A DNA stretch of 64,000 nucleotides from Candidatus Falkowella caecavicola (GTDB lineage: Bacteria; Bacillota; Clostridia; Oscillospirales; Ruminococcaceae). How positions within the stretch are numbered: the stretch's first letter is position 1; each line of letters begins with the position of its first letter. The position numbers and the translations under genes are program-made. The stretch spans positions 51,624-115,623 of the forward strand of contig CAJFUK010000047.1 of assembly GCA_904420125.1 (NCBI GenBank), read 5' to 3'. Shown here piece by piece: positions 19,950 through 29,026 of this stretch. The notes beneath the pieces were generated by a model. It was given only the letters and a program-made list of their open reading frames with translations, ran no database searches and had not been told where the DNA came from.

Positions 19950-21317
19950 TTAGTTCACTTTCATATTTTTGATAATATCTTCAATGATTTCTTTATAATG
20001 CGGATCCTTTGCCATCATTTTTTCAACTTTTTGCACAGCATAAACAATGGTTGCATGATCCCGTCCGCCGAATTCTTCTCCGATGTTGGAAAGGGACATA
20101 CCGGTAATTTCCCGGACAATATAAATGGCCGATTGGCGGGCGACCGAAATCTGCGAAGAACGTTTTTGAGAACGGATATCTTCGGAAGTCACAGAATAAG
20201 TGCGGGCAACTTCGCTGATAATTCGCTCAACCGTTACCGGAATTGGCTGATTATCATTGAGAATATCCCGGATGACCGTCTGTGCAGTGCTAATCGAAAG
20301 AGAAGATCCGGTTAACAGGCGATAGGCTTTGAGTTTTTTAACCGCACCTTCGAGCTGACGGATATTATTTTTCAGTTTATTGGCGATAAATTCTGCGACG
20401 TCATCGGGAATTTCAATATTGAGCAGTTCTGCTTTCCGGCGGATAATCGCAATCCTGGTTTCAAAATCTGGCGGAGAAATATCCGCGAGGATTCCCCATT
20501 CAAACCGGGTGCGAAGCCGTTCTTCCAAGGTTTTTATATCTTTTGGAGGCCGGTCAGAGGTTAATACAATCTGTTTTCCAACCTGATACAGTTCATTAAA
20601 GGTATAGAAAAATTCTTCCTGTGTACTTTCTTTTCCTGCGACAAATTGAATATCGTCCACAAGCAGTACATCCGCAGAACGGTATTTGGCATGAAAATCA
20701 TGGGTGGATTTATTCGCAATCGCGGAAATCAATTCGTTGGTAAAAGTTTCTCCGTTAATATAAATGATATTTTTTCCGGGAGATATTTTTTTGAATTCAT
20801 GTTGGATTGCCATTAAAAGATGGGTTTTTCCAAGCCCGCTTGGCCCGTAAATAAACAGGGGATTATACGTGCGGTCCTGTTTATTGACTACGGAGACGCA
20901 GGCCGCATAAGCAAATTTATTGGAGCTTCCGACAATAAACGTGTCAAAGGTATATTCATATTCTCCGTCGAGGTTGCTGTTGGTTTCCGGCACGGGAGCC
21001 GGACGCTCCTGTTTATCAACCTGTGGTTTGATATATTCCGAAGAGATGGTTACAGAAGGTTCATTCAACGTTTCTTCCGTAATAATATCGATCCGCACCT
21101 CAAAGCCGACCACTTCCTGAAACGCTTTGGAAATAAGATCTGTGTACTGCGACAGAATGATTTTTTTCTGAAAATTGCTTTTCACAAAAACAGTTGCGGT
21201 CTCATCATTAAAAGAATAGGGTTCCAGCGGCTTGATCCAGGTGTCGTATGCAGTGGCAGACAGTTCCTGTCTGCAGTATTCTTTCACTGCATTAAACATT
21301 TCGACAAACGATTCCAT
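19950..21317 (-). CDS. dnaA: Chromosomal replication initiator protein DnaA
   Basis: 455 residues in the standard four domains: N-terminal domain I (WIKPLEPYSF), short linker, AAA+ domain with FIYGPSGLGKTHLLMAI (Walker A), VLLVDDIQFVAGK (Walker B), LTSDRPPKDI, and C-terminal DNA-binding domain with the DnaA signature IGEEFGGRDHATIVYAVQKV. DnaA-ATP opens the origin. I place the start at ATG 21317, where GGAGGT is spaced ten bases away; the ATG at 21335 abuts its AAAGGAG without a spacer. Box-like TGTTGAAAA motifs flank the gene, which fits autoregulation. Confidence 0.98.
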   Translation of the reverse strand: MESFVEMFNAVKEYCRQELSATAYDTWIKPLEPYSFNDETATVFVKSNFQKKIILSQYTDLISKAFQEVVGFEVRIDIITEETLNEPSVTISSEYIKPQVDKQERPAPVPETNSNLDGEYEYTFDTFIVGSSNKFAYAACVSVVNKQDRTYNPLFIYGPSGLGKTHLLMAIQHEFKKISPGKNIIYINGETFTNELISAIANKSTHDFHAKYRSADVLLVDDIQFVAGKESTQEEFFYTFNELYQVGKQIVLTSDRPPKDIKTLEERLRTRFEWGILADISPPDFETRIAIIRRKAELLNIEIPDDVAEFIANKLKNNIRQLEGAVKKLKAYRLLTGSSLSISTAQTVIRDILNDNQPIPVTVERIISEVARTYSVTSEDIRSQKRSSQISVARQSAIYIVREITGMSLSNIGEEFGGRDHATIVYAVQKVEKMMAKDPHYKEIIEDIIKNMKVN

Positions 21318-21550
21318 GTTGAAACTTACCTCCATCTCCTTTAGAGAGAATATATTGTTGAAAACCTGTCCAAAATAGGTGTAATTTATGTGAAAAAACT
21401 AGATGTTATGCTTTCTAATGGCTTTATTTATTATATCAAGTTTGGGCGGTTATTTCAAGGGATTTCAACAGTTTATTTGAAACAAGTTGAAAACGTTGCC
21501 TGAAAAAAAGAAAAAAATCCCGCAAGAAGGGAATAATTTAAAAAAATCAC
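21318..21550. other. Candidate oriC segment upstream of dnaA
   Basis: AT-rich spacer between divergent dnaA and rpmH. Box-like motifs: TGTTGAAAA (21356-21364), ATTTCAACA (21462-21470, opposite orientation) and AGTTGAAAA (21485-21493). The coding direction switches here, with minus-strand genes to the left and plus-strand genes to the right. This segment probably also contains the dnaA promoter; I could not fix its -35/-10. Confidence 0.6.
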
Positions 21551-21580
21551 TTGACACTTTGATAGAAAATAATATATACT
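21551..21580 (+). promoter_or_regulatory. Promoter of rpmH operon
   Basis: Perfect TTGACA (21551-21556), 18-base AT-rich spacer and TATACT (21575-21580). A strong sigma-A promoter that fits a ribosomal protein gene. Confidence 0.85.
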
Positions 21581-21666
21581 AATATCTTGACATGCGGGAA
21601 ATTTCAGAAAAGTTTTCCGTAAAAGCGCCGGGGGAAGCTTCGGTTTTGGAAAAGGGGGGTAGAGCT

Positions 21667-21801
21667 ATGAAAAGAACATACCAGCCGAAAAAATTACAAA
21701 GAAAAAAAGAGCATGGTTTTCTTAAAAGAATGGCCACAAAAAACGGACGCAAAGTTTTAGCTCGCAGACGTGCAAAAGGCAGAAAAGTTTTAACATATTA
21801 G
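21667..21801 (+). CDS. rpmH: Ribosomal protein bL34
   Basis: 44 residues, the invariant bL34 size: [18 protein letters not shown], then [20 protein letters not shown]. Very basic; part of the 50S subunit. AAAGGGGGGTAG lies upstream of ATG 21667. The frame extends upstream to 21592 but that part is not bL34. It is the first gene of the rpmH-rnpA-yidD-yidC-jag cluster next to oriC, as across Bacillota. Confidence 0.98.
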   Translation: MKRTYQPKKLQRKKEHGFLKRMATKNGRKVLARRRAKGRKVLTY

Positions 21802-21809
21802 TGAATGCG

Positions 21810-21843
21810 CTGTCAGGAGACGGGACATCCCGCCTCTTGGCAG
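21810..21843 (+). terminator. Terminator-like hairpin 1 after rpmH
   Basis: CTGTCAGGAGACGGG-ACAT-CCCGCCTCTTGGCAG, a 15-bp stem with one mismatch and two G-T pairs, followed by GGTTTGTATTTTTC. It lies eight bases after rpmH and should lower read-through into rnpA. Confidence 0.65.
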
Positions 21844-21873
21844 GGTTTGTATTTTTCTGTTTGAATGGACGGT

Positions 21874-21903
21874 GACCACAATCTTTTGTGGTCTTTCTTT
21901 TTA
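21874..21903 (+). terminator. Terminator 2 after rpmH
   Basis: GACCACAA-TCTT-TTGTGGTC followed by TTTCTTTTTATT. A classic intrinsic terminator. Together with the first hairpin it lets rpmH be made in excess over rnpA. Confidence 0.8.
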
Positions 21904-21904
21904 T

Positions 21905-21941
21905 TGCAATCATGCAAATCATGCACTATTGCATGATTGCA
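21905..21941. repeat. 12-bp inverted repeat before rnpA
   Basis: TGCAATCATGCA (21905-21916) and its complement TGCATGATTGCA (21930-21941) flank 13 bases that hold a further copy of ATCATGCA. It starts two bases after the T-tract of the second terminator. It could be an operator or an RNA structure; I recognise no known family. Confidence 0.55.
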
Positions 21942-22038
21942 GGCAGAAGCGGACGGAGATGCAGTATAGAGATCAGGGGTTAAAGCGAAGGTATGCAGTT
22001 TCCGTCCCGGCCAGAACGATATTTTGGGATGCGCGAAT

Positions 22039-22389
22039 ATGAGAGAATGGACTTCCTTAAAGGAAAATAAGGATTTTAAACGTTTGTATTACAAAGGAAA
22101 ATATAAAGTGCATCCACTTTTGGTCACATATTTGATCAAAGGCCGGTATCCGGAATGCCGCGTTGGGATCACTGCCGGAAAAAAAATAGGAAATGCCGTA
22201 TGCCGCAGCCGGGTACGCCGCATCATTCGCGCGGCCTTTGACCAGATGGAAAAAAAGTTTGATTTACGGGGATATGATCTGGTCTTTGTCGCTCGCCCCG
22301 ATGCGGTTGATGTCAAATCGACAGATCTGTCAAAAGTTATGGAAAAGCATTTAAAGGTTCTTCTGCCTGCGTTGGCACAAAAGGAATAA
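22039..22389 (+). CDS. rnpA: Ribonuclease P protein component
   Basis: 116 residues. The family pattern is clear: [19 protein letters not shown] at the N-terminus and the RNA-binding RNR-type block [15 protein letters not shown] in the middle, then YDLVFVARP. It is the basic protein subunit that helps the RNase P ribozyme bind precursor tRNA. No strong ribosome binding site precedes either ATG 22039 or TTG 22024; homology favours 22039. It ends four bases before yidD. Confidence 0.95.
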   Translation: MREWTSLKENKDFKRLYYKGKYKVHPLLVTYLIKGRYPECRVGITAGKKIGNAVCRSRVRRIIRAAFDQMEKKFDLRGYDLVFVARPDAVDVKSTDLSKVMEKHLKVLLPALAQKE

Positions 22390-22393
22390 GAAA

Positions 22394-22666
22394 ATGAAAT
22401 ATCTGCTGATGGGCCTCATTCGTTTATACCGCCGCCTGCTTTCGCCGCTTAAGCCTCCCTGCTGCCGGTTTTATCCGACCTGTTCTCAGTATGCGCTCCA
22501 GGCGATTGAACGGTTCGGCGCGCTCAAGGGCTCCTATCTTGCGGTCCGCCGTTTATTGCGATGCCATCCTTTTTGCCCTGGCGGCATAGATCCGGTTCCA
22601 GAGGAATTTCATATATTTCGGAAAAACATGCAAAAAAGATCCTCTGGATCGTCTCGTGCGGAATAA
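22394..22666 (+). CDS. yidD: Membrane protein insertion efficiency factor YidD
   Basis: 90 residues. Typical YidD sequence: [35 protein letters not shown], then [25 protein letters not shown], with the conserved cysteines. YidD is a small membrane-associated protein that helps insertion with YidC. It lies between rnpA and yidC as expected, four bases after rnpA, and is probably co-translated. Confidence 0.96.
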   Translation: MKYLLMGLIRLYRRLLSPLKPPCCRFYPTCSQYALQAIERFGALKGSYLAVRRLLRCHPFCPGGIDPVPEEFHIFRKNMQKRSSGSSRAE

Positions 22667-22688
22667 AATGAGGAGGAAATAAAACAGG

Positions 22689-23753
22689 ATGAATTTGATT
22701 AACCAGATATTTGGTACGCCATTGGGGTGGATTGCCCATCTTCTATTTTTATTGGTTCGGAACTATGGCCTTGTGTTGATTCTATTTACCGTGGTGGTGC
22801 GGGTATTGCTCTTCCCGCTGGCCATTAAACAACAGAAATCAATGGCGAGAATGCAGCTTATGCAGCCCAAGCTGCAGGAACTGCAGAAAAAATATGCGAA
22901 AAATAAAGACAAGTATCAGCGGGAAATGGCCAAGCTCTATGAAGAAGAGCATTATAATCCAATGAGCGGCTGCTTGCCGATGCTGATCCAGTTTCCCATT
23001 CTTTTTGGCGTCATTGACGTTGTATACCGGCCGCTGACCCATATCCTGCGGATCGGACAAGAGACCATCGCAAAAGCCGGAGAGATCCTCATCTCCATTT
23101 CCGATACGACTGCAGCGACCAATTCCTATTTACAGGAGTTGGATATCATTAAGGCTGTCCAGGCGGATCCCAGCCGTTTCAGCGAGATTGGCCAGGAGTT
23201 TATCGATCAGATTACAAATTTTGATATGCATTTCCTGGGCATGGATTTGGGCGCAGTCCCCGGATGGAATCTCACCCCTTTGATTCTTCTCCCGATTTTT
23301 TCGGGCATCGCTTCTTTTCTGAGTATTTATGTTTCCATGAAGCTCAATTCCGCCGGTCAGGGAAATTCTCAGGTGACTGGAATGAACCGCGGGATGATGT
23401 TGATTATGCCGATTTTTTCCTTTTTCATTGCGGTCAATTATCCGATCGGCGTTGGTTTATACTGGACCGTCGGTTATGTGCTGAGTATTTTGCAGACTTT
23501 AGTGATGAAGAAATTTTACAGCCCGGAAAAAATCGCCGCAACCGTTCAAGCGCAGATGGAAGCAGAACGGGAAAAACGCCGGACCTTGAAATCTGTTGTG
23601 ATTGATGAGGAAGGAGAAGAAGTCGTAACCGAACAGAAGGTTTCGCAGAAAGAGGCGGACCGCCGCCGGTTGGCAGAGGCCAGAAAGCGAATGGCGGAAA
23701 AATACGGGGAAGAATATAACGACGAAGACGAAAAAGACGAGAAACAAAAATAA
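22689..23753 (+). CDS. yidC: YidC/Oxa1 membrane protein insertase
   Basis: 354 residues. YidC2-type core with five transmembrane segments: IAHLLFLLVRNYGLVLILFTVVVRVLLFPLAIKQQKSMARM contains the first helix, the conserved groove arginine and the cytoplasmic hairpin; later segments include MSGCLPMLIQFPILFGVIDVVY, NLTPLILLPIFSGIASF and IGVGLYWTVGYVLSI. The C-terminal 80 residues are soluble and very charged (E, K, R, D). No lipobox is seen at the N-terminus. It inserts membrane proteins alone or with SecYEG. GAGGAGG precedes the start. A degraded second copy of a yidC N-terminus occurs at 55.4 kb. Confidence 0.97.
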   Translation: MNLINQIFGTPLGWIAHLLFLLVRNYGLVLILFTVVVRVLLFPLAIKQQKSMARMQLMQPKLQELQKKYAKNKDKYQREMAKLYEEEHYNPMSGCLPMLIQFPILFGVIDVVYRPLTHILRIGQETIAKAGEILISISDTTAATNSYLQELDIIKAVQADPSRFSEIGQEFIDQITNFDMHFLGMDLGAVPGWNLTPLILLPIFSGIASFLSIYVSMKLNSAGQGNSQVTGMNRGMMLIMPIFSFFIAVNYPIGVGLYWTVGYVLSILQTLVMKKFYSPEKIAATVQAQMEAEREKRRTLKSVVIDEEGEEVVTEQKVSQKEADRRRLAEARKRMAEKYGEEYNDEDEKDEKQK

Positions 23754-23844
23754 TCGAAAGATATTGAGAATTTCCTTGATTTGGTGTATGATAAAAGAAA
23801 CTCCAGAATAAAAAGGACCCATAAAGTTTGAGAGGAGCAGAGAA

Positions 23845-24714
23845 ATGTTACAAGAGTCAATTATGACGGCGGATACAGTCGAACAGGCCATCGCAATGGC
23901 TTGTGAAGAACTGGGGAAATCTGTGGATGAAGTACAGACAGAAGTGCTGGAAGCGCCGAAAAAAGGGCTGTTTGGCAAGCTCAAAAATCAGGCCAAGGTT
24001 CGGGTGTTTTATGAAGAAGGGGTCAGTAAACTAGCGGTTGCACAAAAATATCTCACAGACGCACTGCATGGATTGGGTCTGACCAACATACAGCAGACTG
24101 TTACAGAAGAGGAAAATTATATCCGGATTTCTCTGGAAGGAGAAAATCTGGGGGTGGCCATTGGCCGCCGTGGTGAGACGCTGGATGCTTTGCAGTACCT
24201 GGTGTCCTTGGTGGCTAACCGGAGCGGTGGAGATTATGCAAGAATTGTGATCGACAGCGGCAATTTCCGTGAGAAACGGGAAGAAACCCTGCGGGAGCTG
24301 GCAAAGAAAATTGCCGCTCAGGTTCTTCGTTCCGGCAGAAGCTCTGCGCTGGAGCCGATGAATCCGTATGAAAGAAGAATTATTCATGCGACGGTTTCGG
24401 AAATAGACGGCGTTTATTCTAAATCTGTCGGAGATGATCCCAATCGCCGCGTAATCATCGCATCAGAAAATCCCAAGAAGTCATCCTATCGGAAACCATC
24501 CGGCAATAAAAACGGAAACCGCGGCGGTCGGAACGGAAACAGAGATCGCAGGGACAACAGAGAACGCCGGAATCGCTATGACAGCAACTATGAGGCAGCA
24601 AGGCCGATTTCTACTTCGCCTGCGACCTATGATTTTGAAAAGGAATTCCTGCGGAGTGAATCCACTGCCGAAAAAGAAGTCAAGCTCTATTCCAAAATAG
24701 AAACAGAAGAATAA
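23845..24714 (+). CDS. jag: RNA-binding protein Jag (KhpB)
   Basis: 289 residues in the usual domain order: N-terminal Jag domain (VEQAIAMACEELGKSVDEVQTEVLEAPKKGLFG), KH domain with VAIGRRGETLDALQYLVSL, and R3H domain (LEPMNPYERRIIHATVSEI). After the R3H comes a 75-residue tail that is rich in N, R, G and S and looks disordered, which is longer than in Bacillus. KhpA-KhpB proteins bind many RNAs and affect cell elongation and division in streptococci. GAGAGGAG precedes ATG 23845. A terminator follows. Confidence 0.95.
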   Translation: MLQESIMTADTVEQAIAMACEELGKSVDEVQTEVLEAPKKGLFGKLKNQAKVRVFYEEGVSKLAVAQKYLTDALHGLGLTNIQQTVTEEENYIRISLEGENLGVAIGRRGETLDALQYLVSLVANRSGGDYARIVIDSGNFREKREETLRELAKKIAAQVLRSGRSSALEPMNPYERRIIHATVSEIDGVYSKSVGDDPNRRVIIASENPKKSSYRKPSGNKNGNRGGRNGNRDRRDNRERRNRYDSNYEAARPISTSPATYDFEKEFLRSESTAEKEVKLYSKIETEE

Positions 24715-24783
24715 AATAAAAATGAAACCTTTGACAGCGAAAACGCAGGATTTCGGTGGAAAGGGAATGCCGGAAGGCGGTTC

Positions 24784-24809
24784 AAAGGGAGTGGTTGCAC
24801 TCCCTTTTT
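24784..24809 (+). terminator. Terminator after jag
   Basis: AAAGGGAGTG-GTTG-CACTCCCTTT then TTC, a 10-bp perfect stem ending in T5. It separates the rpmH-jag cluster from mnmE. Confidence 0.85.
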
Positions 24810-24864
24810 CATTTCCGTCCGACCGGAGAAAATCGTTTCGGTGAGTGAGAAAGGAAGAAAAACA

Positions 24865-26229
24865 GTGGAAAAAACAATTGCGGCGATTTCCACGCCCCAT
24901 GCGGTGGGCGGTATTTCTGTTATCCGGATTTCCGGCGGAGAGGCTATCCAGATTGCAGACCGGGTATTCCGCGGGGTCTCCGGTCGGAAGCTGGAGGAAC
25001 ATAAAGGATATACTGCAGCATATGGGCAGGTATGTTCCGGCGGTCGAATGCTGGATGAAGCCGTAGCGCTGGTTTTTCGCGCTCCCAAAAGCTATACAGG
25101 GGAAGATGTTGTCGAGCTTTCCTGTCATGGTGGATTATACAACACCAGAGAAGTTCTTCGTGCAGTACTGGATGCCGGTGCCTCTCCCGCCGGTCCGGGA
25201 GAATTCACTCGACGGGCATTTCTGCATGGAAAAATCGGCCTGACACAGGCAGAAGCCGTTGCGGAGCTCATTCAGGCCCGGAACGGCCAGGCGGTCCGGG
25301 CTGCTCTGGCCATGCGGGAAGGAAGGCTATTTGAAAAGATTACCGCGATCAAAGATTCTTTGCTGACCCTGGCCGGTCACCTGAGCGCATGGGTGGATTA
25401 TCCGGAAGAGGAAATCCCTGAAATCGGACAGACCGAGATCGAGGCGGTCCTTGTCCAGGCGCTGGAAAAACTGACACAACTGCTCTGTTCCTATGACAGA
25501 GGGCGGATGCTCCGGGAAGGAGTAGATACGGTGATTGTGGGTAAACCGAATGTCGGCAAATCTACATTGATGAACCAGTTAGCCGGATTTCAGAAAAGCA
25601 TTGTAACCGATATTGCGGGGACTACCCGCGATATCGTGGAAGAAATCGTTGATCTCGGGGACTTATCGCTGCGTTTGGCGGATACGGCGGGGATCCGGCA
25701 GACAGAAGACCCTGTCGAAAAGATCGGGGTGGATTTTGCAAAAAAACGGCTGCAGAGCGCGCAGCTTGTATTGGCGGTTTTTGACAGTTCGGAATCTTTG
25801 ACGGAAGAAGATCTTCTCTTAATTGAGGATGTGTCTGAGCACCCCTGTATTGCAGTTGTCAATAAATCGGATCTCGAAACAAAAATGGATTTGGATTTTT
25901 TGAAAAGCCGATTTTCTTCGATGGTTTTTGTTTCGGCAAAAGAAGAGACTGGGATGGAAGAATTGCGCCGGGAAATGATACGGGTGCTGCGTTTGGGCGA
26001 CCTGGACGCTTCGGCGGCGATGCTCTTTAATGAACGGCAGAGAAGCGGCGCGCAGCAGGCCGTTTCTGCATTACAGGAGGCATTGGATACGCTGCGGGCC
26101 GGTATGACGCTGGACGCGGTAACCGTATCCGTGGAATCTGCGTTGGAGTCGTTAATGGAACTGACGGGGGAAAAGGTGTCCGACCGGGTTGTCGATGAAG
26201 TGTTTTCACATTTTTGCGTAGGAAAATAG
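24865..26229 (+). CDS. mnmE: tRNA modification GTPase MnmE
   Basis: 454 residues. N-terminal formyl-THF-binding domain (TIAAISTPHAVGGISVIRISG, EFTRRAFLHGKIGLTQAEAV), then an inserted Ras-like G domain: GKPNVGKSTLMNQL (G1), DIAGTTRD (G2), DTAGIRQT (G3) and NKSD (G4). It ends in the expected C-terminal cysteine motif FCVGK. With MnmG it makes carboxymethylaminomethyl-uridine at wobble U34. I choose GTG 24865, which is seven bases from AAAGGAAG and gives the standard N-terminus; GTG 24841 has no such site. Confidence 0.97.
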   Translation: MEKTIAAISTPHAVGGISVIRISGGEAIQIADRVFRGVSGRKLEEHKGYTAAYGQVCSGGRMLDEAVALVFRAPKSYTGEDVVELSCHGGLYNTREVLRAVLDAGASPAGPGEFTRRAFLHGKIGLTQAEAVAELIQARNGQAVRAALAMREGRLFEKITAIKDSLLTLAGHLSAWVDYPEEEIPEIGQTEIEAVLVQALEKLTQLLCSYDRGRMLREGVDTVIVGKPNVGKSTLMNQLAGFQKSIVTDIAGTTRDIVEEIVDLGDLSLRLADTAGIRQTEDPVEKIGVDFAKKRLQSAQLVLAVFDSSESLTEEDLLLIEDVSEHPCIAVVNKSDLETKMDLDFLKSRFSSMVFVSAKEETGMEELRREMIRVLRLGDLDASAAMLFNERQRSGAQQAVSALQEALDTLRAGMTLDAVTVSVESALESLMELTGEKVSDRVVDEVFSHFCVGK

Positions 26230-26239
26230 GGGGAATGGG

Positions 26240-28156
26240 ATGTCATATTATATGGAGGATTTTGATGTTGCTGTGATTGGCGCCGGGCATGCGGGGGTGG
26301 AAGCAGCGCTTGCGTCTGCACGGTTGGGCATGAAAACGGCGCTGTTTACGCTGACGCTGGATCAGATCGCCAATATGCCCTGCAATCCCTCAATCGGCGG
26401 GACAGCTAAGGGGCATTTGGTACGGGAGATCGATGCGCTGGGCGGCGAGATGGGAAAATTTGCAGACGCGGCGATGATCCAGAGCCGGATGCTCAACCGG
26501 GGAAAAGGACCGGCCGTTCACAGCCTGCGGGCGCAGGAAGACCGGCGGAAGTACCATACGATCGTCAAACACGCGCTCGAACAGGAAGAGAATTTATACA
26601 TAAAACAGGGAGAAATTGTTGCCATTCATTTGAAAGACAATGCCGTAGAAAGCGTGGAGACCCGTTTGGACGCGGTTTATCGGGTACGGGCGGCCATTAT
26701 CTGCTGCGGTACCTATTTGAACGGATTGATCCATGTCGGGGAAACATCCTATGAAAGCGGACCGGATGGCACGACGGCGGCAAAGGGCCTGACGGACTCT
26801 CTGAAAGAAAAAGGGCTGACTATTCGGCGGTTTAAAACGGGGACGCCTTCCCGTGTCAACCGGCGGAGCATTGATTTTTCGGTTTTGGAGGCACAGCCGG
26901 GAGATGAGCGGATTGTCCCGTTTTCCTTTGAAACACATCGTCCGCTGGTCAATGTTGTGGATTGTTTTATTGCCTATACCAATGAAAATACCCATCAGGT
27001 CATCCGGGAAAACCTTCATCGTTCACCTCTCTATTCCGGCCGGATTGAAGGGATTGGTCCCAGATACTGTCCGAGTATTGAAGATAAGGTGGTGCGTTTT
27101 TCAGACAAACCCCGGCATCAGCTCTTTATCGAGCCGATGGGACTCGATACGGAAGAATATTACCTGCAGGGGATGTCTTCCTCTCTGCCGGAAGATGTCC
27201 AGCTTAAGTTTCTGCGAACCATTCGGGGACTGGAAGAAGTAGAAGTGATGCGCACGGCATATGCGATTGAATATGACTGCTGTGATCCCCAGGATCTGCT
27301 GCCGACGCTGGAGTTTATCCATATCCAGGGCCTTTACGGGGCCGGTCAGTTTAATGGGACTTCCGGATATGAAGAAGCGGCGGCCCAGGGCCTGGTCGCC
27401 GGGATCAATGCCGCACTGAAAATTCAGAGAAAAGAACCGCTGGTGTTGGATCGCGCCAGTTCCTATATTGGTACGCTGATTGACGATCTGGTGACAAAAG
27501 GCTGTATGGATCCGTATCGGATGATGACCTCCCGGAGCGAATACAGGCTATTGCTGCGGCAGGATAATGCCGATCAACGGCTGACCCCCATTGGGCGGGA
27601 ATTGGGGCTGATTGCTGATGCGCGCTGGAACGCTTATCAGCAGAAAATGCGGGATATTGCCGCAGAACGCCGCCGGATTGTCAAGCTGAGCCTTCCGCCG
27701 ACCGAAGCGTTAAACCGGATGCTGGAAACACGGGGCACGACCGCGGTAACAACCGGGGTCAGGGCAGTTGAACTGCTTCGCCGCCCCCAGATTTCCTATC
27801 AGGATCTGGCACCCTTTGATCCGACACGGCCGGAACAATCTGAAGAAGTAACCGAGCAGGTGGAAATTGAACTGAAATATGAGGGCTATATTAAACGGCA
27901 GGTCTCCCAGGTCGAAGAGATGCGCCGTTTGGAAAAAAGGCCGATTCCGGCAGATATTTCTTATGACGGAGTTTATGGACTGCGCCTTGAAGCGGTGGAG
28001 AAGCTAAAAAAAATCCGGCCGTTGAATATCGGACAGGCTTCTAGAATTTCCGGGGTCAGTCCGGCGGATATTTCGGTTCTTCTGATTTGGCTGGAACAGA
28101 ACAGCGGACAGAAATCCCCAATGCAGACTGAACAGGGAGGCCGGACAGATGATTGA
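26240..28156 (+). CDS. mnmG: tRNA uridine-5-carboxymethylaminomethyl modification enzyme MnmG
   Basis: 638 residues, full length. FAD-binding GAGHAGVEAALASARLG near residue 14, the GidA signature GPRYCPSIEDK, and the block GLYGAGQFNGTSGYEEAAAQGLVAGINAAL. The C-terminal helical domain ends with ISGVSPADISVLLIWLE. Partner of MnmE in wobble uridine modification. It begins 10 bases after mnmE; GGGGGAATGGG is the ribosome binding site. Its last eight bases overlap rsmG. Confidence 0.98.
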   Translation: MSYYMEDFDVAVIGAGHAGVEAALASARLGMKTALFTLTLDQIANMPCNPSIGGTAKGHLVREIDALGGEMGKFADAAMIQSRMLNRGKGPAVHSLRAQEDRRKYHTIVKHALEQEENLYIKQGEIVAIHLKDNAVESVETRLDAVYRVRAAIICCGTYLNGLIHVGETSYESGPDGTTAAKGLTDSLKEKGLTIRRFKTGTPSRVNRRSIDFSVLEAQPGDERIVPFSFETHRPLVNVVDCFIAYTNENTHQVIRENLHRSPLYSGRIEGIGPRYCPSIEDKVVRFSDKPRHQLFIEPMGLDTEEYYLQGMSSSLPEDVQLKFLRTIRGLEEVEVMRTAYAIEYDCCDPQDLLPTLEFIHIQGLYGAGQFNGTSGYEEAAAQGLVAGINAALKIQRKEPLVLDRASSYIGTLIDDLVTKGCMDPYRMMTSRSEYRLLLRQDNADQRLTPIGRELGLIADARWNAYQQKMRDIAAERRRIVKLSLPPTEALNRMLETRGTTAVTTGVRAVELLRRPQISYQDLAPFDPTRPEQSEEVTEQVEIELKYEGYIKRQVSQVEEMRRLEKRPIPADISYDGVYGLRLEAVEKLKKIRPLNIGQASRISGVSPADISVLLIWLEQNSGQKSPMQTEQGGRTDD

Positions 28157-28874
28157 TAAAAAATTTTTACAGGAACAGGCTGCAAAACAGGGTTTTTCGA
28201 TTTCTGATGCCATGGCAGCCGACTTTGACCAATATGCAGAACTCCTGATTGACTGGAACACTCGGATGAATTTAACCGCGATCACAGATCCGGTGGGAAT
28301 CGTAATCAAGCATTTTATGGATAGTTTGCTGCTACTCGACGCGCTGCAGAAAAATGCCTGCAGTTTTCCGGCAGCGGCAAAATTAATCGACGTAGGGGCC
28401 GGGGCTGGATTTCCCTCCGTGCCGGTCCGGCTGTACCGGCCGGATTTGCAGATTACTCAGCTGGACAGTCTTCAGAAGCGAGTGGTTTTTCTTCAGGCTG
28501 TTTCCGATCAGCTCGGTCTTTCAGCGCAGGTTCTCCATATGCGGGCCGAGGAAGGCGGTAAACATCCGGATCTGCGGGAAAAATTTGATTTGGCAACCGC
28601 CAGAGCGGTTGCCAATCTGCGGGAGCTTTCTGAATACTGCCTTCCGTTTGTCAAGCCCGGCGGCTATTTTGTAGCATTAAAAGGATACGATGTGGAGGAG
28701 GAATTGGCGCAGGCCGAAGCTGCGATTCGGATTTTGGGCGGACAGGTTCAGTCGGTATCGAAATATACGCTTTCTTCTGAAGCGCGGCGTTCGATTGTTA
28801 TCCTGCAAAAAATATCGCAGACTCCGCCAAAATATCCCCGGATTCCTGCAAAAATTGCAAAAAATCCTTTATAA
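28149..28874 (+). CDS. rsmG: 16S rRNA (guanine-527-N7)-methyltransferase RsmG
   Basis: 241 residues. SAM-binding motif LIDVGAGAGFPSVPVRLYRP, then ITQLDSLQKRVVFLQAV and FDLATARAVANLRELSEYCLPFVKPGGYFVALKG, all standard for RsmG (GidB). It methylates G527 of 16S rRNA, and loss gives low-level streptomycin resistance in several species. It starts inside the last codons of mnmG, GGGAGG being in mnmG, so the two are probably coupled. The C-terminal 15 residues (PPKYPRIPAKIAKN) are a lineage-specific tail. Confidence 0.96.
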   Translation: MIDKKFLQEQAAKQGFSISDAMAADFDQYAELLIDWNTRMNLTAITDPVGIVIKHFMDSLLLLDALQKNACSFPAAAKLIDVGAGAGFPSVPVRLYRPDLQITQLDSLQKRVVFLQAVSDQLGLSAQVLHMRAEEGGKHPDLREKFDLATARAVANLRELSEYCLPFVKPGGYFVALKGYDVEEELAQAEAAIRILGGQVQSVSKYTLSSEARRSIVILQKISQTPPKYPRIPAKIAKNPL

Positions 28875-28933
28875 CCGTTCTCTGGAAAGCGGAATTCCCT
28901 CGAAAAAACAGGTTTTTTAGAATTAGAAAATAC

Positions 28934-28962
28934 TGGAAATTTATACTTTTTTATGCTATACT
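28934..28962 (+). promoter_or_regulatory. Extended -10 promoter of noc
   Basis: TGCTATACT (28954-28962) is an extended -10 (TGN plus TATACT); TGGAAA (28934-28939) is a weak -35 at 17 bases. Confidence 0.55.
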
Positions 28963-29026
28963 GAAACCTGAAGAAAGGGCAGGACAGGCTGTTGCCAGGT
29001 TGGACTGTATGAAATGAGGGATCGGT

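Noticed and set aside
19728..20315. 195-codon + frame at the dnaN-dnaA spacer
   Set aside because: Overlaps the dnaA 3' end antisense and the candidate origin; no protein-like pattern.
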